NCBI GenBank assembly: GCA_045599945.1
Contig: JAZRWY010000001.1
Coordinates: forward strand, 1 to 9,756
Origin: UMGS973 sp045599945
GTDB taxonomy: Bacteria; Bacillota; Clostridia; Peptostreptococcales; Anaerovoracaceae
Reading direction: 5' to 3'
Length of the DNA stretch: 9,756 nt
This document shows positions 1 to 6,458 of this stretch, in pieces. How positions within the stretch are numbered: position 1 is the stretch's first letter; each line of letters begins with the position of its first letter. The notes beneath the pieces are model-generated. The model was not told the DNA's origin. It saw only the letters and a list, made by a program, of their open reading frames with translations, and did not search any database. Made by a program: the position numbers and the translations under genes.

Positions 1-1
1 G

Positions 2-139
2 CCTTTCTCTGAGGTATTGGTGCACCTTCAGTTTAAAGCTTGGAAAGAATATTGTAATGACTTTTTATTGGTTGAAATGAATTATCTACAATTGGTTGAT
101 TTAACTGGGCTCAAAATGGTTGAAATCGCCGAGCTCTAA
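2..139 (+). CDS. C-terminal end of an unidentified ORF cut by the window edge
   Basis: A frame is open from the first bases of the window to a TAA at 137-139 and gives 45 residues with no in-frame stop. It is rich in hydrophobic and acidic residues and ends in three eight-residue units that resemble each other (LVEMNYLQ, LVDLTGLK, MVEIAEL). The DNA is visibly more AT-rich than the genes that follow, which would fit the end of a foreign or mobile-element gene, but no family was recognised. The stop lies inside the start of the next ORF in another frame, so both cannot be intact, ordinary neighbours. It may also be non-coding DNA that is open by chance over this short distance. If it is an insertion-sequence end, the insertion would explain why the next gene lacks a proper N-terminus. 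Confidence 0.25.
   Translation, partial: PFSEVLVHLQFKAWKEYCNDFLLVEMNYLQLVDLTGLKMVEIAEL
67..138 (+). repeat. Three degenerate 24-bp tandem units
   Basis: The heptamer TGGTTGA begins at 69, 93 and 117, exactly 24 bp apart. ATTGGTTGA occurs at 67-75 and 91-99, and TGGTTGAAAT at 69-78 and 117-126. The rest of each unit is only loosely alike. Because 24 is a multiple of three, the repeat also appears as eight-residue units in the frame that ends at 139. It may be an old tandem duplication or chance in AT-rich DNA. Confidence 0.35.
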
Positions 140-488
140 CAGTGCATGCACCTTCCAGACAGGAAGCGAGACACCGGTGATCCAGGTGGCAGAAAACGGA
201 GAGGAATTTTCTGTCAGCTGTGCAGATTCGGATCCCACATGCATCACATACTGTGAAGCAATGGTCAGGGCAGGAACAGGACATCTGGTATTTACCAATG
301 ACAATTCCTTTGCCATTGAAATCGTTCTGACTGCGCAGGACTCGTCAGGGAATTCTCTAGTGCAGTCCATTTCAGCAGGAGAATCCTTTGAATGGCAGGA
401 GACAAAGCAAAAGACCTGCTATGTGATCGGCATTCGTGCATCCGTCGAAGAGGGAACGGAAATACATCTGAAGGTACAGGAGAAATAG
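120..488 (+). CDS. Hypothetical 122-residue protein, probably missing its N-terminus
   Basis: The frame is open from 105 (after a TAA at 102-104) to a TAG at 486-488. The only plausible start is a TTG at 120 with no convincing ribosome site; the in-context ATG at 116 belongs to another frame. The protein has no signal peptide or membrane segment at this start. Alternating polar and hydrophobic stretches in the second half (around residues 50-120) suggest a beta-sandwich, and there are five Cys residues (C10, C34, C41, C45, C99 from the TTG). This is consistent with an exported or envelope domain that lost its leader. The stop is 12 bp from the signal peptidase start, so the two were probably co-transcribed. 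No family is recognised. The abrupt start beside the AT-rich edge suggests truncation by insertion or rearrangement. Confidence 0.5.
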   Translation: MKSPSSNSACTFQTGSETPVIQVAENGEEFSVSCADSDPTCITYCEAMVRAGTGHLVFTNDNSFAIEIVLTAQDSSGNSLVQSISAGESFEWQETKQKTCYVIGIRASVEEGTEIHLKVQEK

Positions 489-500
489 GGGGAAAGACAT

Positions 501-992
501 TTGAAAGAAATGATCAAAGACATGGCAATAGCCATTGTCGTTGCACTCATTGTGGTGCAGTTTGTACGGCCGACCATCGTCAACGGGCCGTCCATGGAAT
601 CCACGCTTCAGGACAGAGACTATCTTCTACTGTCCCGGCAGGCCTATCATTCGGAGCAGCCGGAGTATGGAGATATTGTGGTAGTGCAGTGCGATGCGCT
701 GGATGAAAAGATAATAAAGAGAGTCATTGGACTTCCCGGAGATGAGATCAAAGTGGAGGACAATAAAGTCTACAGAAACGGAGAACTGCTGAAAGAAACA
801 TATATCAAGGAGCAGGGGGTAGTGCCCGGCGAGGTGGATATAACGGTTCCCGAAGAAGAAGTGTTTGTGATGGGAGATAACAGGGGAAACAGCATGGATT
901 CCAGGGTGCTGGGATGTTTGCGTCAGTCCGACATCTATGGAAAAGCCTTTTTCCGTGTATTTCCGTTTAAGGAATGGGGAAAACTGTCATGA
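501..992 (+). CDS. lepB: Type I signal peptidase
   Basis: This membrane serine protease removes signal peptides from exported pre-proteins on the outer face of the cytoplasmic membrane. The 163-residue protein has a short cytoplasmic start, one membrane segment (about residues 8-22), the catalytic Ser31 in NGPSMESTL, the general-base Lys73 in KIIKRVIGLPGD, and the conserved GDNRGNSMDSR box at 125-135. The length matches the small SipS-like enzymes of Firmicutes. The TTG at 501 is preferred because GGGGGAAAG at 488-496 sits just upstream at suitable spacing; the in-frame ATG at 510 lies too far from that site. It follows the 122-residue gene by 12 bp, and its TGA overlaps the next start as ATGA, so the three genes are probably one unit. 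The enzyme appears complete and active. Confidence 0.95.
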   Translation: MKEMIKDMAIAIVVALIVVQFVRPTIVNGPSMESTLQDRDYLLLSRQAYHSEQPEYGDIVVVQCDALDEKIIKRVIGLPGDEIKVEDNKVYRNGELLKETYIKEQGVVPGEVDITVPEEEVFVMGDNRGNSMDSRVLGCLRQSDIYGKAFFRVFPFKEWGKLS

Positions 993-2266
993 AAAGAGAA
1001 TACATAAAACCAAGAATTTATGATGCAAAAGGAATCACAGAGCATCTTTCGGAAATGGCTGCAAAAGGCTGGAAACTGAAAGAAAGCGGAAGCTTTCTGT
1101 GGTCCTATGAAAAAGCAGAGCCGGAAAATGTCCGCTTCTGCCTGAAATATGATAGAGAGAATACAGAAGAAATATCCGAGGACTGGAAATATGTTTCGAC
1201 CTACAGCGGAATCAGGATCTATCGGTCGGAGAAACCGGAGGCAGCCGTAGTGGAAGAAGATAACGAAAAACGTTTTCTGGCAATGAATGCCCTGGTGCAG
1301 AAAAAGGTGGCGAAGCCGCTGATGACGTCCATCGGACTCTTTCAGTTTCTTTTTGTGCTATTTGGATTTGAGTGCATCCGGTATCCCCTGGATAATCTGG
1401 CGCAGAGGACTCAGGTGGCTCTGCTTGTCCTTCTGCCAATCTTTCTGATCTATTCCATCTGGGAACTTATGAAGACCCGCAGCTGGAGTAAAGCGGCAAA
1501 GACGGCCGTGAGGGAAGGAAAGGAGATTCCCCAGGTGAATACCTTGTTCTTCCGCAGATTAGACATGGCGCTATGTACCATATGCGCTTTACTGCTGGCA
1601 CTGCTCATCATTGATCCGGCCGGGAGCAACGGCGCAGAAAACCGGCTCATAGCCATTGCGGTCATTGTCTTTCTGTTTTTAACCATCTGGATATCCAGCC
1701 GCATGGAAGACCGCCTGGCACAAAAGGGTGCAAGCAGCAGAAAAATATTTGGCATGAAACTTCTGATGGCAGCAGGACTCATTGTAATGCTGATCATACT
1801 AACTGCCATTGTTGTGGCATGGGAACTTATCCTTGGGGATAATGACGGACTATCGGAGGAGGCTCCGGTCAGCGCCGCGCAGCTGGGGATGGTAGAAGAG
1901 ATTACAGAAGAGGATGCAGACTATTCGGTAGAGGAATCCATCCTGATGAAGAAAGTCAGCGTCTATGAATTTGTGGATGAACCGGAATATGTCTATATGG
2001 ACATCTATGCAGCCAGAGTCAAGTGCGGATGCCTGCTTGACTGGTGCCTGGAACGCACCATGAAAGCTACGGACGCCCAATGGAAGGCAGAAGAAGATTC
2101 TGCCTGGAATGCAGACCGTGTATATTTCTGCCTGGATCCGGTCGATGATGAAACGCGATGGCTGGTAATAAAAGATGATATAATTCTATTTGTATATCTG
2201 TCCGAAGTGCCGACCAATCAGCAGAAGAGAATCATCTCGGAAAAGATGATGAAAGCTGCAGAATAG
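989..2266 (+). CDS. DUF2812-like multi-pass membrane protein with exported C-terminal domain
   Basis: The N-terminus (about residues 10-75) has the HLSEMAAKGWKLK signature and aromatic pattern of DUF2812 proteins, a family of Firmicutes membrane proteins of unknown function often found near PadR-type regulators. Using the ATG at 989, five hydrophobic segments lie near residues 110-129, 142-161, 192-209, 219-237 and 257-282. About 140 residues rich in acidic and aromatic residues follow; with a cytoplasmic N-terminus these would be outside the cell. The start at 989 is chosen because it overlaps the signal peptidase stop as ATGA and has GGGGA at 976-980 at good spacing; an ATG at 974 has its purine run directly against it. 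No PadR gene is present here, and coupling to a signal peptidase is the only clue to a role in the envelope. Function unknown. Confidence 0.75.
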   Translation: MKREYIKPRIYDAKGITEHLSEMAAKGWKLKESGSFLWSYEKAEPENVRFCLKYDRENTEEISEDWKYVSTYSGIRIYRSEKPEAAVVEEDNEKRFLAMNALVQKKVAKPLMTSIGLFQFLFVLFGFECIRYPLDNLAQRTQVALLVLLPIFLIYSIWELMKTRSWSKAAKTAVREGKEIPQVNTLFFRRLDMALCTICALLLALLIIDPAGSNGAENRLIAIAVIVFLFLTIWISSRMEDRLAQKGASSRKIFGMKLLMAAGLIVMLIILTAIVVAWELILGDNDGLSEEAPVSAAQLGMVEEITEEDADYSVEESILMKKVSVYEFVDEPEYVYMDIYAARVKCGCLLDWCLERTMKATDAQWKAEEDSAWNADRVYFCLDPVDDETRWLVIKDDIILFVYLSEVPTNQQKRIISEKMMKAAE

Positions 2267-2333
2267 CATATGTTTTTCATCCATGCAATTCATAAGTCTG
2301 CGGAATCTAATGCGGGTGCGGCTTCCATAAAAA

Positions 2334-2348
2334 TCATTCGACGAATGA
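2334..2348 (+). promoter_or_regulatory. Palindromic operator-like site and candidate promoter upstream of the decarboxylase
   Basis: TCATTCG at 2334-2340 and CGAATGA at 2342-2348 are exact reverse complements around one central A. About ten bases downstream is an extended -10-like element, TGATAATAT at 2358-2366, with no good -35; the palindrome lies where a -35 would be. This arrangement is typical of a site bound by a dimeric regulator that acts on this promoter. A start of transcription near 2372 would place the decarboxylase ATG at 2373 at the transcript end, which favours a later start codon. Confidence 0.45.
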
Positions 2349-2426
2349 CTTACCCGGTGATAATATATATGTATGGATATTACCAGAAACAGATGGGAAG
2401 TGAATCAATCAATGGAAAAGGAATAT

Positions 2427-3851
2427 ATGACAGCAGACGAACTGAAAGAAAACAGAAAAAAAGAACGGGACGAAGTCAGAGATTTTTTAAAGAGACTTCT
2501 GGACCGTTATGAAGAGATGGATGCAGGAGAAGCAAATCCGGGCATGAATCCGGAAACAGAGGGAAAACTGAGAGCAGTGGAGATTCCGGAGGATGGAAGA
2601 GACATTGACCGGATCGGATATGAACTTATGGAATATGTTTTCCGCACAGGGCATCATGTTTCGAATTCAAAATATATGTCCTTTGTACCAAACGGGATAT
2701 CTCCATATTCTTTTGCAGGTTCTGTCTTTGCAGAAATGTGCAACTTGTATGCAGGAGCCAGCCAGTTTAGTCCGGGAGTTGCCATCATTGAAAAGAAACT
2801 CATCCAGTGGATGAGTTCTCTTGCAGGCTTTCCAAAGGAAAGCGGCGGCATTTTCACGTCAGGCGGCTCACTTTCCACATTGACAGGAATGATAGCAGCC
2901 AGAAATAACAGACTCACGGAAGAGGAATATGCAAGCGGCGTTGCATACTGCTCCGACCAGACCCACAGCTCGGTAAAGAAAGGCATGATGCTCATGGGAC
3001 TGAGAAAGGACCAGTGCAGAATCATTCCGTCGGATCAAGACTATCGCATTGACATGGAAAAACTGGAGCAGGCCATCCTGGAGGATCTGGAGGCAGGGAA
3101 GAAGCCATTTCTTATGATTGGTACGCTGGGAACAACTAATACCGGCTCCATTGACCCTTTGAGAAAAATGGGCGAACTGGCAGAAAAGCATGGACTGTGG
3201 TTCCATGTGGATGGCGCATATGGCGGCTCCATCCTGCTTTCGGAGGAATATAGAAAACTGGCAGATGGCCTTGAACTTGCAGATTCTCTCACATGGGACC
3301 AGCACAAGTGGAGTCTTCAGACATATACCTGCAGCTGCATCATTGCAAGAGACAGGAATACGCTGATCCGCACATTTATAGAGCATCCGGAATATCTGGA
3401 GGATATTCAGGACCAGGTGCATGTGGATGCCTGGGACATGGGCATTGAAATGACAAGGCCGGCAAGAGCAATCAAATTGTGGTTCTCGCTGCAGGCCCTT
3501 GGCAGCAGATATTTCGGAGAGATGGTGGAACGGACGATATATAATGCAGAAATTGCGGCAGAGGAAATCGGGAAACTTCCCGGCTGGGAAATTGTTTCTC
3601 CTCCGATGTGCGGCGCATTGAATTTCAGGTTTGCGCCAAAAGATGTGGACCCATCCTTGTATGATGAAATCAACAATGAGATTGCAGCCAGACTGGCAAG
3701 GGATACCGATGCCTACCTGGTGACAACGGCATTAAACGATCAGAAAGTCATCCGGATGTGCACCATCAATGATAGCGTAACAGATGAGGATGTGCGGGAG
3801 ACCATCGGATATCTGAAGGGTATTGCCGAAAAAGTAAAACAGGAGATCTAG
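2427..3851 (+). CDS. PLP-dependent aromatic L-amino acid decarboxylase (tryptophan decarboxylase-like)
   Basis: This group II decarboxylase removes CO2 from an aromatic amino acid to give an amine such as tryptamine or phenethylamine. From the ATG at 2427 it has 474 residues. The cofactor site is complete: SDQTHSSV with the ring-stacking His180, HVDGAYGGS with Asp262 pairing the pyridine nitrogen, and WDQHKW with the Schiff-base Lys294. GTLGTTNTGSIDPL and TRPARAIKLW further match the gut tryptophan decarboxylases of Ruminococcus gnavus and Clostridium sporogenes as I recall them. Where I recall His in the R. gnavus enzyme (NIHAG) this one has Tyr (NLYAG), so the substrate may differ. The start is uncertain: the frame also has ATGs at 2373 and 2412, but 2427 has AAAAGGA just upstream and fits the promoter estimate. 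It is flanked by its own operator-like site and a terminator, so it is probably a single-gene unit. No amino acid antiporter is adjacent. Confidence 0.92.
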   Translation: MTADELKENRKKERDEVRDFLKRLLDRYEEMDAGEANPGMNPETEGKLRAVEIPEDGRDIDRIGYELMEYVFRTGHHVSNSKYMSFVPNGISPYSFAGSVFAEMCNLYAGASQFSPGVAIIEKKLIQWMSSLAGFPKESGGIFTSGGSLSTLTGMIAARNNRLTEEEYASGVAYCSDQTHSSVKKGMMLMGLRKDQCRIIPSDQDYRIDMEKLEQAILEDLEAGKKPFLMIGTLGTTNTGSIDPLRKMGELAEKHGLWFHVDGAYGGSILLSEEYRKLADGLELADSLTWDQHKWSLQTYTCSCIIARDRNTLIRTFIEHPEYLEDIQDQVHVDAWDMGIEMTRPARAIKLWFSLQALGSRYFGEMVERTIYNAEIAAEEIGKLPGWEIVSPPMCGALNFRFAPKDVDPSLYDEINNEIAARLARDTDAYLVTTALNDQKVIRMCTINDSVTDEDVRETIGYLKGIAEKVKQEI

Positions 3852-3860
3852 AAACTAGCG

Positions 3861-3899
3861 CAGCAGAGACTGTCCGGGCAGGAAACTCTGCTGTTTTTT
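3861..3899 (+). terminator. Rho-independent terminator after the decarboxylase
   Basis: CAGCAGAG at 3861-3868 pairs exactly with CTCTGCTG at 3886-3893, across a 17-nt loop that can pair a little further inside, and six T residues follow at 3894-3899. It begins ten bases after the decarboxylase stop and should end that transcript. The remaining bases up to 4020 hold an AT-rich stretch with a TATATA run near 3964-3971 that could be a -10 for the lipoprotein gene, but no convincing -35 was found. Confidence 0.88.
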
Positions 3900-4020
3900 A
3901 TGCAGACATGTCGTGGCGGGAAAGAATCTGAAAAAAGATGCAATAAAAAGTTTTCCTCCGGTGTATATATAGCAGATGACAAAAAACAAAGAATAAAAAG
4001 AAAGAGGGAGGAATAAAGAC

Positions 4021-5037
4021 ATGAAAAAGAATTTACTGAAGAAAATTCTGGTAATCGGTCTTGCGCTTGCTGTAATGACAGGAATGGCAGGATGCGGAAG
4101 CGAAAAAGAAGAAACTGCTCAGTCAGAACCCCAGACGGAAGCAGTTCAGGAAGAAGGCGGAGAAGTTAGTGCAGAAACGGATGCACAGCAGATTGCACTG
4201 AGCGATGCCGGATTAACGGCAGAGCAGGTAGCCGGCATGAAGGTTGAGATTGAAGGCGGTCTGTATGAAATAGAATTTATCGACCAGAAAACGAATGTGG
4301 AATATGGATATGAGATTGATGAGGATGGGAAGATCCTTGAAAAAACCCTGGAATTCCGCGGTGTAGACCTTTCGGGAAATAATATTTCAGAATCTGAAGC
4401 AGCCGATGTAGCACTCAAGGATGCAGGATTCACAAAAGAAAATGTGATTAATCTTTCATCCGTCATGGATGAAGGTGAGTTCGATGTCCGTTTCGCAGAC
4501 CAGGCGACAGGAGATGAATATGACTATGAGCTTGCTGCAAATGGCGCAATTCTGGAAAAGAGCATTGAATATGGCGCAATAGATGTATCTGCTGAAAGCC
4601 AGAAGAAGAAGGATTTCAATAAGGACGCAGCAATTGAAAAGGCACTGAAGGCTGCAAAGACCGATCAGAGCGGTGTATCCGGTCTGCAGGCAGAAGCAGA
4701 AGATGGAAAGTTTGAAGTGGAATTCATCAAAAATGACAACGGTGCAGAATACAGCTTTGAATATGGCAAGGATGGAAGCCTGCTTGAAAAAGGCGTAGAC
4801 TTTAACCGGACTGCAGATCCGGGAGCAGCTACCCTGTCTCAGGAAGATGCCATCGCAAAGGCTGCAGATTTTCTTGGCATGGACCAGCAGACGGTAGCAA
4901 ACGGAACAGTTCGGCAGGATACGGACGACGGCGAGACAATCTATGAAATAGAATTCAAGACTTCCGACTGGTATTATGAAGTGGACGTTCATGGAAAGAA
5001 CGGAAAAGTTCTGGAATGGTCCAAGGACAGAATCTGA
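4021..5037 (+). CDS. Lipoprotein with four PepSY-like repeats
   Basis: The 338-residue protein has a lysine-rich start, a hydrophobic core and a lipobox MAGC with the lipidated Cys25, so it should be anchored to the outer face of the membrane. An acidic, Gln/Glu-rich linker runs to about residue 54. Four repeats then follow at about 55-115, 122-182, 199-262 and 272-338. Each has an Ala-rich helix with a DA or EDA motif, then a strand pair of the form YEIEF and an acidic turn ending in DGKILE or a variant, which is the PepSY layout. PepSY domains are known from protease propeptides and are thought to inhibit peptidases or bind peptides at the cell surface. GGGAGG at 4006-4011 is a strong ribosome site. 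No peptidase gene is adjacent and no terminator is visible after it, so a partner cannot be named. Confidence 0.85.
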   Translation: MKKNLLKKILVIGLALAVMTGMAGCGSEKEETAQSEPQTEAVQEEGGEVSAETDAQQIALSDAGLTAEQVAGMKVEIEGGLYEIEFIDQKTNVEYGYEIDEDGKILEKTLEFRGVDLSGNNISESEAADVALKDAGFTKENVINLSSVMDEGEFDVRFADQATGDEYDYELAANGAILEKSIEYGAIDVSAESQKKKDFNKDAAIEKALKAAKTDQSGVSGLQAEAEDGKFEVEFIKNDNGAEYSFEYGKDGSLLEKGVDFNRTADPGAATLSQEDAIAKAADFLGMDQQTVANGTVRQDTDDGETIYEIEFKTSDWYYEVDVHGKNGKVLEWSKDRI

Positions 5038-5072
5038 TTGAAAAAGGAAAATGAACCATAATCTTCTTTCTG

Positions 5073-5081
5073 TGATATAAT
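5073..5081 (+). promoter_or_regulatory. Extended -10 promoter for the small membrane protein
   Basis: TGATATAAT at 5073-5081 is a perfect TATAAT with the TGn extension. The bases about 17 nt upstream (near 5053-5058) do not resemble TTGACA, which is acceptable for extended -10 promoters. Transcription would begin near 5088, leaving a leader of about 130 nt before the ATG at 5221. Confidence 0.65.
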
Positions 5082-5094
5082 AGAGAAAAGGCAG

Positions 5095-5202
5095 CGCATC
5101 CCGTTATGACGGGACTGCGTGTACACATGCCATCCGAAGCGCCATATAGCTGAAACACGGCTTAGGAGAGCCGTTTCAGCGCGGTATCGTCTGGTGTGTA
5201 CG
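5095..5202 (+). ncRNA. Structured 5' leader ahead of the small membrane protein
   Basis: Three sets of complementary segments nest cleanly. Hairpin one pairs 5095-5104 with 5109-5119 (TCCCGT with ACGGGA closed by a TATG loop, plus CGCA with TGCG, one bulged C). A closing helix pairs TGTACACAT at 5120-5128 with GTGTGTACG at 5194-5202, two of its pairs being G-U. Inside it, GCTGAAA at 5149-5155 pairs with TTTCAGC at 5174-5180 and CGGCT with AGCCG, with a two-base bulge and a TAGGAG loop. The ribosome site AAAGGAGG at 5204-5211 begins one base after the closing helix. This looks like a cis-regulatory leader. It matches no riboswitch or RNA-thermometer consensus that I know, so the class and ligand, if any, are unknown. 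Confidence 0.5.
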
Positions 5203-5220
5203 TAAAGGAGGAAGAACAAA

Positions 5221-5475
5221 ATGAAAAGCGGAAGCATCGGTATCATTCTAATTATCGCTGTCATCCTGATTGTAATCATTGTGCTGGTTATAAAGACCAA
5301 AAAGAAAAATGCCAGAAGGCATGAGGACGCGCATGACCCTACAGAGGATCAGCCAAAGAAGGAAGTGAAGAAGGAAGAGCCTGTTTTCCAGGCGGCGCCT
5401 GCATCCGAACCATTGGAGAACAATCCTGAAGTGGCAGAAGCAGCGAAAGATGAAGGTCCAATCGTACTTGAATAA
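5221..5475 (+). CDS. Small single-pass membrane protein with charged cytoplasmic tail
   Basis: The 84-residue protein has one very hydrophobic segment (about residues 5-24, mostly Ile, Leu and Val), followed at once by KTKKKNARR. The positive-inside rule therefore puts the N-terminus outside and the tail inside. The tail (about 30-84) is low-complexity, rich in Glu, Lys, Pro and Ala, and probably disordered. There is no signal-peptidase site and no recognised domain. The ribosome site AAAGGAGG at 5204-5211 is near-consensus, and the gene has its own strong promoter and terminator, so it is monocistronic and likely well expressed. The folded leader suggests translational or transcriptional control. 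It may tether or regulate a partner at the membrane, but no function can be assigned. Confidence 0.75.
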   Translation: MKSGSIGIILIIAVILIVIIVLVIKTKKKNARRHEDAHDPTEDQPKKEVKKEEPVFQAAPASEPLENNPEVAEAAKDEGPIVLE

Positions 5476-5484
5476 CGAAACAGA

Positions 5485-5518
5485 GCATCCGGAATCTTAT
5501 GGATTTCGGATGCTTTTT
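5485..5518 (+). terminator. Rho-independent terminator at the convergent junction
   Basis: GCATCCGGAATC at 5485-5496 pairs with positions 5502-5513 to form a 12-bp helix (one G-U pair) with a five-base TTATG loop, followed by five T residues at 5514-5518. It ends the small membrane protein transcript. The minus-strand GAPDH-like gene uses the TTA at 5517-5519 as its stop, so its stop codon lies in the T tract. Read on the minus strand the hairpin is followed only by a broken T-run, so it may work weakly in that direction too. Confidence 0.9.
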
Positions 5519-6437
5519 AATTGGAATCATCTGCAAGCCCGCAGAGTAACTGGATCATCTGGTTTGCATAGCAGACATAAGGAAGATAAGAGACCGCAAA
5601 CTGAATGCTGAAAATATGACGGCCGCATTCCTTTACCATTGTCTGATCTGCTTCGAAAATCGGAAGCATGCCTGATGCTGCATGGGGCTCTCCTTTTTTC
5701 TGGAAGGAGAAGCAGCTACCGGAAGCATTCATCATCAGCTGGTTGATTTTTTCAGAAGATACGGTGTCTGTTTCGTCTTTCAAAACGGCATTCATCATCA
5801 GCGTGGATTGTTCCGGTGCGGGAATGCACTTATGTGAAACCAGGAATCTGTCTTTTGTTTCCGGAAGAACAGAGGCAAGAGCAGAAGGGATGGCAGAAAA
5901 ATCAGCAAACTGGTTTTCCTCTTCCTTTCCAAACAGCGTAATGAAGCACGTGCGTATTTCCTTATACCCACTCAGTATGCGAATAACCGGTGCTAGGCAG
6001 CTGGCTTTGCTTCCGCCGCAGGAGAGTATGCGTTCTTCCGGCAGGTGATCATTAGCGCCGGAAACAATGACAGGAATCCGGTCATCTGCATATTTGGTCA
6101 GAAGAACTCTTGATGCTCCGGCATTGAGATGAAGCTCCGGATGATCGTCAGAGTCAATGACGACATCAATGGAAAGATCTTTCCATGGCAGATGATCAAT
6201 CTGCTCTCCGGAAAAATATTGTATTTCCTGTTCGTCTACAAAAATAGAAGATATTCCGAAGATGATGCGATGATGTCCTGCAAATTCCTGATAACCGGGA
6301 TTCTTTATAAGCGAGGCTATCAGAGAAGAAAAGTCTTTGCTACTGTGTATGGCAGCTATTTCCAACCCTGATGCGTCAAGAATCTGCATGAACAGATATT
6401 GTTCGAGTCTGTTAAAACCGCTGAGTGCAATTTTCAT
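5517..6437 (-). CDS. GAPDH-like protein lacking catalytic residues (probable pseudoenzyme)
   Basis: The 306-residue protein follows the glyceraldehyde-3-phosphate dehydrogenase pattern throughout: SGFNRLEQ for NGFGRIGR at 6-13, LPWKDLSIDVVIDS for LPWGxxGVDVVxES at 83-96, HLNAGASRVLLT at 103-114, SCLAPVIRIL at 146-155, ALASVLPETKDRF for the AVxxVLPELKGKL helix at 186-198, and a matching C-terminal sheet. Key residues are changed. The catalytic Cys is Ser143 (GGSKASCLAP instead of ASCTTNCLAP), no His occurs between residues 157 and 201 where the catalytic His should be, two glycines of the NAD loop are Asn9 and Glu12, and the cofactor-binding Asp32 is Ser. The segment before ALASVLPE is about 30 residues short, removing most of the S-loop and explaining the length below the usual 335-340. 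The frame is intact and has AAAGGAAG upstream, so it is not a decayed gene. It lies downstream of the transketolase and aminotransferase genes after a hairpin. A binding or regulatory role is inferred. Confidence 0.82.
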   Translation of the reverse strand: MKIALSGFNRLEQYLFMQILDASGLEIAAIHSSKDFSSLIASLIKNPGYQEFAGHHRIIFGISSIFVDEQEIQYFSGEQIDHLPWKDLSIDVVIDSDDHPELHLNAGASRVLLTKYADDRIPVIVSGANDHLPEERILSCGGSKASCLAPVIRILSGYKEIRTCFITLFGKEEENQFADFSAIPSALASVLPETKDRFLVSHKCIPAPEQSTLMMNAVLKDETDTVSSEKINQLMMNASGSCFSFQKKGEPHAASGMLPIFEADQTMVKECGRHIFSIQFAVSYLPYVCYANQMIQLLCGLADDSN

Positions 6438-6458
6438 AAGTCAACTTCCTTTCTGGAG

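Noticed and set aside
21..155. TGCACCTTC occurs at 21-29 and 147-155, in the same frame
   Set aside because: A nine-base match 126 bp apart without flanking similarity is too weak to call a duplication or insertion footprint; stops at 78-80 and 102-104 also break that frame.
2654..3676. Long minus-strand open frames under the decarboxylase
   Set aside because: They are shadows of a strongly conserved plus-strand gene, with no ribosome sites and no recognisable protein features.
4146..4992. Minus-strand open frames under the lipoprotein gene
   Set aside because: They oppose a well-supported lipoprotein with repeated domains and lack credible starts and family features.
5163..5168. TAGGAG in a hairpin loop as a CsrA-type binding site
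   Set aside because: GGA in a loop is suggestive, but one site without the wider consensus and no CsrA gene in view cannot support the claim.
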